This document shows positions 59,979 to 64,000 of a DNA stretch of 64,000 bases, piece by piece; position 1 is the stretch's first letter, and each line of letters opens with the position of its first letter. This DNA is from Diacronema lutheri (lineage: Eukaryota; Haptophyta; Pavlovophyceae; Pavlovales; Pavlovaceae): contig JAGTXO010000032.1 in the NCBI GenBank assembly GCA_019448385.1, positions 186,001-250,000 of the forward strand. Reading direction: 5' to 3'. The position numbers were made by a program, and so were the translations under genes. The notes beneath the pieces are model-generated. The model was not told where the DNA came from. It saw only the letters and a program-made list of their open reading frames with translations, and ran no database searches.

Positions 59979-61796
59979 CCTGGTGAGGCAACGCGCCATC
60001 ACGCGCATACGCGCATACGCGCGCGCGGCGTGCGGCGCGGCGCACACCTGCTCGGTCGTATCCGCACGCAGCGCGTGCCGAGGCGTGCCGGCGGGCGCGC
60101 CCGCGCCGGCGCGCATCCACGGGTGGTCTGCCATCTCGGCGACCGTCGCGCGCCGGTCCGGGTCGACCTGCAGGCAGCGCCGGATCAGGTCCTGCGCACC
60201 GGCGGAGAGGTCCGGCGGAACTCTGTACGCACCTGCTAGGATGCGCCGGTTGAGCGATTCGTGGGTCGAGCCGGTGAACGGGAAGGCGCCGACAAGCATG
60301 ACGTAGAGGAGGATGCCCGACGACCAGACGTCGGCGGGCACGCCGTGGTACTGGCGCTTGGCGACGATCTCGGGGCAGTTGTACGAGGGCGAGCCGCACG
60401 CGACGGTGAGCTTGTGCGTGCGCGTCATCACGGCGAAGCCAAAGTCGCACAGCTTGAGCTGCGAGCGCGACTCGTCGAGGAGCAGGTTCTCGAGCTTGAT
60501 GTCGCGGTGCACGATGGAGTTACGATGGCAGTGCGAGAGGGCGGAGAGAAGCTGCGCGAAAAGGGGACGCGCCTCGGCCTCGGGAAGCACCTTGCGCTCC
60601 TTGAGCAGCGCGAGCAGCGTCGTCGGCAGCAGCTCCATCACCAGGTACACGTTGCGCGCGCCCTCGATCACCTCGTAGAGGTGCACAATGTTCGGGTGCC
60701 GAAGCCGCTGGTGCAACCGCACCTCCATCGCGATGCGCGTGCGTAGCCGGGCCGTCGCGGCCTTGAGCTTGTCGATCTTCTTGATGGCGACGGGGCCGTC
60801 GGTGAGGCGGTGCGTCGCCTCGCGCACCTCGCCGAACGAGCCCGAGCCCAGCTGCCGCCCAAAGTGGAAGTGCCGCTGCACGTCGTCGGCTATAGTCCCC
60901 GCGTACTGCGATCGTATCTGTAGCTCAGTAACAGACCACGCGGGTTGCGCGAGCGCGCGCCGGCTCTGCGCGCCGAGCGTGCCGTCGTCGGGCGCGGCGG
61001 CGTGCGGCGGCGGCATTGGGCGCGTTGGCGGCGGGACGAGCGCATACTGCGCGGGCTGGCCGCCGCAGCCGGCGCGGTGGCGATCGGGCGCCGCGCCGCC
61101 GCCCGCGCCGGCGCCGCCGGCCGCCGCCACGCCAAAGCGTGTCGCCGCGGATGCGGGGCGGAGGAGCGCGACGGGCGCGGCGCCGCTGTGCTCGATCGAC
61201 CGCATTGCCGCGGCCGATGCCGGCCGCGTGCCGCCCGCCGAGTAGCCGCCGACGCGCGTCGTCGACGCGGCGGACGCATGCGACGCCGCCGAGGCGGTCG
61301 CGGCGAGCGCGGCGGCGTGCGCGCTCAAAAAGTAGCCGGCAGGCGGCTTGGTGGCGGCCTGGGCGGCGGTGCCGGCGGCGGTAGAGGAGAAGCTACCGGT
61401 GCCGCCCGTCCGGTACGGCGGCTGCGACGCTCGCAGCACCGCCGCGCTCGACGGGCGCGACGCGGCGTACGGCTGCGCGCCGGCCGCGCCCGAGGAACTG
61501 CGCGGCGCGCCGGCGGCAGCCGCGCCGTACGAGGTGATGACGGGGCCTGACGGGCCGTAGATGGGCAGCTTGGCGTTGAGCGCGGCGATCTGCGCGCTCC
61601 GCGCGTCGCCGCTCGAGAACTCCCACGCCGAGATGACCTTTGGGCGGGCAGGCGCGTCGCCACCGGCGGACGACCGCCAGTGGTGCGTGTGCGGCTGTGC
61701 GGCGGTAGGCAGGCGGCTGATCGGCTCCTTGCCTGAAGACGGCCTCGCGCGGTGCCGCGCGGCCGAGCTCGCGCGCACGCGCGTCTCGTGCTGCAT
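59266..61796 (-). CDS. SNF1/AMPK-like Ser/Thr protein kinase with UBA-like tail (806 aa)
   Basis: Exons are 61796..60048 and 59937..59266 (110-nt intron, gtgtgc...gcag). The first 300 residues are Ala/Pro/Ser-rich. The kinase domain is at about residues 308-565: FGRQLGSGSFGEVREA (P-loop), VAIKKIDKL (Lys), IVHRDIKLENLLLD (catalytic loop), LCDFGFAVMT (DFG), VACGSPSYNCPEIVAKRQYH (activation loop; CPE replaces APE) and VPADVWSSGILLYVMLVGAF. These are CAMK-group, SNF1-related features. Exon 2 begins EVAAALETLGLGRSDARVAI, EQLRRGERSHLTTAYELIV, which resembles the UBA/autoinhibitory segment that follows AMPK-related kinase domains. The tail is low-complexity. The first ATG is at 61796, 156 bp from the divergent coiled-coil gene. 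Confidence 0.85.
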
Positions 61797-61952
61797 CCTC
61801 GGCCGCCCGGGGGGCGCGCTCGCCGCGAGTGGGGGAACGGCGGCCTTGACCTCGGTTGAAAACGCTCCTATCGGACTACGGACCACGGGAACTTCGGAAG
61901 GGGGGACCAAGACGTTTTATTTCAGCAGGGCGGCGGTCGCCCGCAGCCAGGG

Positions 61953-64000
61953 ATGAACAAGGCCGCGAGCGTCGGCAACCTCCGCAGCGCGGGGGCGCCA
62001 CGGCGGAAGGCGGCCACGCTGGGCGGCACGGCGACTGAGGATGAGCTTACCAGCCTGCAGCGCCGCTTCGCCGCGCTCGGTGCGCCGCGTGTGCGGCCGC
62101 GCTGGATGCGCGGCCGCGCGCCGCGCCCTGCGCGCCGCGCCGCGCGCAAGGCGCCGCGCCGCGTCGCGCCGCGCCGCGCCGCCGCTCAGCCAACGTGGTG
62201 GCGTCGCCGCGCGCGCGCCGTGGCGCGACGCGCAGAGTCTGAAACCACTATCAAGGGCGTCGACACCGCCGGCAACGTCCTCGGCAAGAGCGTCTCGAAG
62301 CTGCTCGACACGCGCGCGTCGGCCGAGGTGCTCGTCCGCGACCCGGCGCACGCAGGCGAGCTGGCCGAGCTCAAGCGTTTGGACGAGCAGGTCTGCCACC
62401 TGCGGCGGAAGCACGACGAGCTCGCGCACTCCAACATGGAGAAGCGGCAGGAGCTGAAGCGCATCGAGGACAAGCTGCACGACCTCGGCAAGGAGGCCGT
62501 ACGGTCCGGCGCGAGCGGCGAGCACGCGTCGCTGCGCGAGACGCGCAACCTTGAGAAGAAGCTGGCTGAGAGCGTGACCCGATACGAGGAGGCATACGAG
62601 AACCGGCGCACCTACGACCAGATCATGAAACGCCTCAAGGAGGAGCGCATGGGCTACGACAATTCGATCGCCGAGCTCGACAACCGGCTCAAGGCCAAGG
62701 AGCTCGAGTGCGCACCCGCTCCCGCCCTGCGTTACGCTACCTTGCGCTGCCTTGCATCGCTCTGGGTCTGGCCTGTTATGCTCCCATGAGCAGCGCGCAG
62801 GCCCCGCTGCACGAGGCGCCGCGCGCGCGCGCCCAGCCGCCGCCTCGCCGTGCGGGTCCTCGCCCTAAACATCCCCCCCACCCCCAACCTTTCCCTTGTT
62901 TTCCCCTTTCCCTTGCCTTCCCCTTTCCCCCAGGTACGAGGAGCTGCTGCTGCTCTCGCACGACGCCAACCACTCGAAGGAGATGGCCAAGGCCGAGCTC
63001 GGGCGGCTCGAGGCGATTGGCGTCGAGGAGCGCAAGCTGCGCGAGCGGGAGGTGCAGGAGCACAAGCAGTTGATGCTGCACAAGGTGAGGGCATGCCGGA
63101 CGGGGTCCGGGGGGGGGGGGGGGGGGGGGGGGCTGCGCTTCTGTGCTGCCACCGACGCCAGGGTCACGTGGCCACTTCGCGAGCTTTGCGCACGTGCCCA
63201 CAGCCCGCGCACGGCTCGGCCAGGCCGCACAGCGCCACGCGCGCACGCCGCGGAGCTTTGGCGCGACAGCGGGTCACATCGCGCCCTCGCTCACCTCGCC
63301 CCCCTCCTCCCCGCATCCCCACCTTCTCCGCCCCGCGCGCGCAGACGGAGCTCGTGAAGGAGCTCAAGGCGCGAGAGCGCGCGCTGCTCGCCGCCGACCC
63401 GCCCGGCGCCGCGCACGCGGACGCCCTGCCCGAGGGCACCGCGCGCAACCAGCTGTACAAGGTGTTGATCCGCGATGCGGCCATCGAGGACGAGCAGCGG
63501 AGCATTCGCGCATACGAGGAGGCTTTTCAAAAGATCAAGCACGTGACGGGCGTTTCAGACGTTTCGGAGGTGCGCGTCACCGCCCGCGCGCTCCGCCCGC
63601 CGGCGGCCCGCGCGCGCCGCCACGCCGCGCGCGGCGCGTACGCGCGCGCGGCGCGCGGGCAGCGCGCGGGCGATGACGCGCGGGCGGTGACGCGCGGGCG
63701 GTGACGCGCGGGCGGTGACGCGCGCGCGCGTGGGGATGCGTTCCGCCGCTCCGCTGTGTGTGCGCTACGTCGAGCAGGTGATCGAGAAGTTCCTCACGCA
63801 GGAGGAGACGCACAAGCACCTTTTGCAGATGACGCTTGATTCGAAGGTGCGCGCCCGGCCCGTCGCGCTCGCTCGCCACCGCCGCCATTATCGCAGCGTC
63901 TCACCCACCCACCCCATCGCCACATCCCACGCAGCTGCACCTTCCCTCCCTTCCCCCTCGTCCCTCCCCCTTAATTCCCCACTTCCCCCTCCCCCCCCTT
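61953..64000 (+). CDS. coiled-coil protein, candidate outer dynein arm docking component (CCDC151/ODAD3-like), 3' truncated by window
   Basis: Exons are 61953..62079, 62236..62707, 62934..63084, 63345..63569 and 63778..63846; the last donor (gtgcgc at 63847) leads out of the window. All splices keep frame. The product is nearly all coiled coil: QVCHLRRKHDELAHSNMEKR, LEKKLAESVTRYEEAYENRR, TYDQIMKRLKEERMGYDNSI, ANHSKEMAKAELGRLEAIGV and EERKLREREVQEHKQLMLHK. It then has AYEEAFQKIKHVTGVSDVSE joined to VIEKFLTQEETHKHLLQMTL. The pattern K..TGV.D..EV...F..QEET is typical of the dynein-docking coiled coils CCDC151/CCDC63/CCDC114. Such a gene implies motile flagella. Exact member uncertain. Confidence 0.6.
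63108..63132. repeat. intronic G run
   Basis: About 22-25 G in the third intron of the coiled-coil gene, like the C and G runs elsewhere in the window. Confidence 0.85.

Overview
The window looks like nuclear DNA of a very GC-rich (roughly 70% or more) flagellated, plastid-bearing alga, most likely a haptophyte (pavlovophyte-like); this is inferred and a pelagophyte is not excluded. Reasons: short spliceosomal introns (about 100-400 nt, donors usually gtgcgc, a few starting GC), a small protein with a signal peptide ending in an A-F plastid-import style motif, a candidate outer-dynein-arm docking protein, a NEK kinase tail, a PPIP5K-type inositol kinase and two selenoproteins with SECIS-like hairpins.

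Layout. 1-11.6 kb: NEK kinase 3' end, small plastid membrane protein, aldo-keto reductase, a GRAM-RUN-PX protein, OTU protease, a 2OG-Fe(II) oxygenase and a membrane-anchored papain-like protease. 11.6-32.7 kb: an accessory block with long G runs and a tandem array of about 6.1-kb units. Each full unit holds a truncated reverse transcriptase on the minus strand, a small inverted-repeat element, and a plus-strand hydroxyproline-rich (HRGP) cell-surface gene. Units A and B are nearly identical. A third, partial unit runs into the N-terminal half of the RT, and a diverged fourth-type HRGP gene follows. 32.8-37.7 kb: a CCCH-DEDDh exonuclease head-to-head with a large WD40 protein. 37.9-40.7 kb: a young DNA transposon with 440-bp terminal inverted repeats. 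40.7-64 kb: a dense set of housekeeping genes, namely selenoprotein U, RFWD3-like E3 ligase, an unknown protein, a YebC/TACO1 protein, two glycosyltransferases, a disrupted kelch gene, an ASF1-like protein, an LCAT-like acyltransferase, a HAD hydrolase, an SRPBCC protein, Sec-containing glutathione peroxidase, a cyclic-nucleotide-binding protein, mitochondrial thiolase, a VIP1-type kinase, a SNF1-like kinase and the 5' part of a coiled-coil ciliary gene.

Outside the repeat block the genes alternate strand almost perfectly, so most promoters are shared head-to-head gaps of 32-156 bp and most 3' ends converge. The most interesting items are the two selenocysteine genes, GC-AG introns in three genes, the RT/HRGP array with an RT that carries a nuclease-like tail, a short inverted-repeat element that contains a diverged copy of that tail, and a 13-bp E2F-like motif shared by the RFWD3-like and ASF1-like start regions. 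All gene models are by eye; exon borders come from splice consensus, reading frame and remembered family alignments, with no search run.
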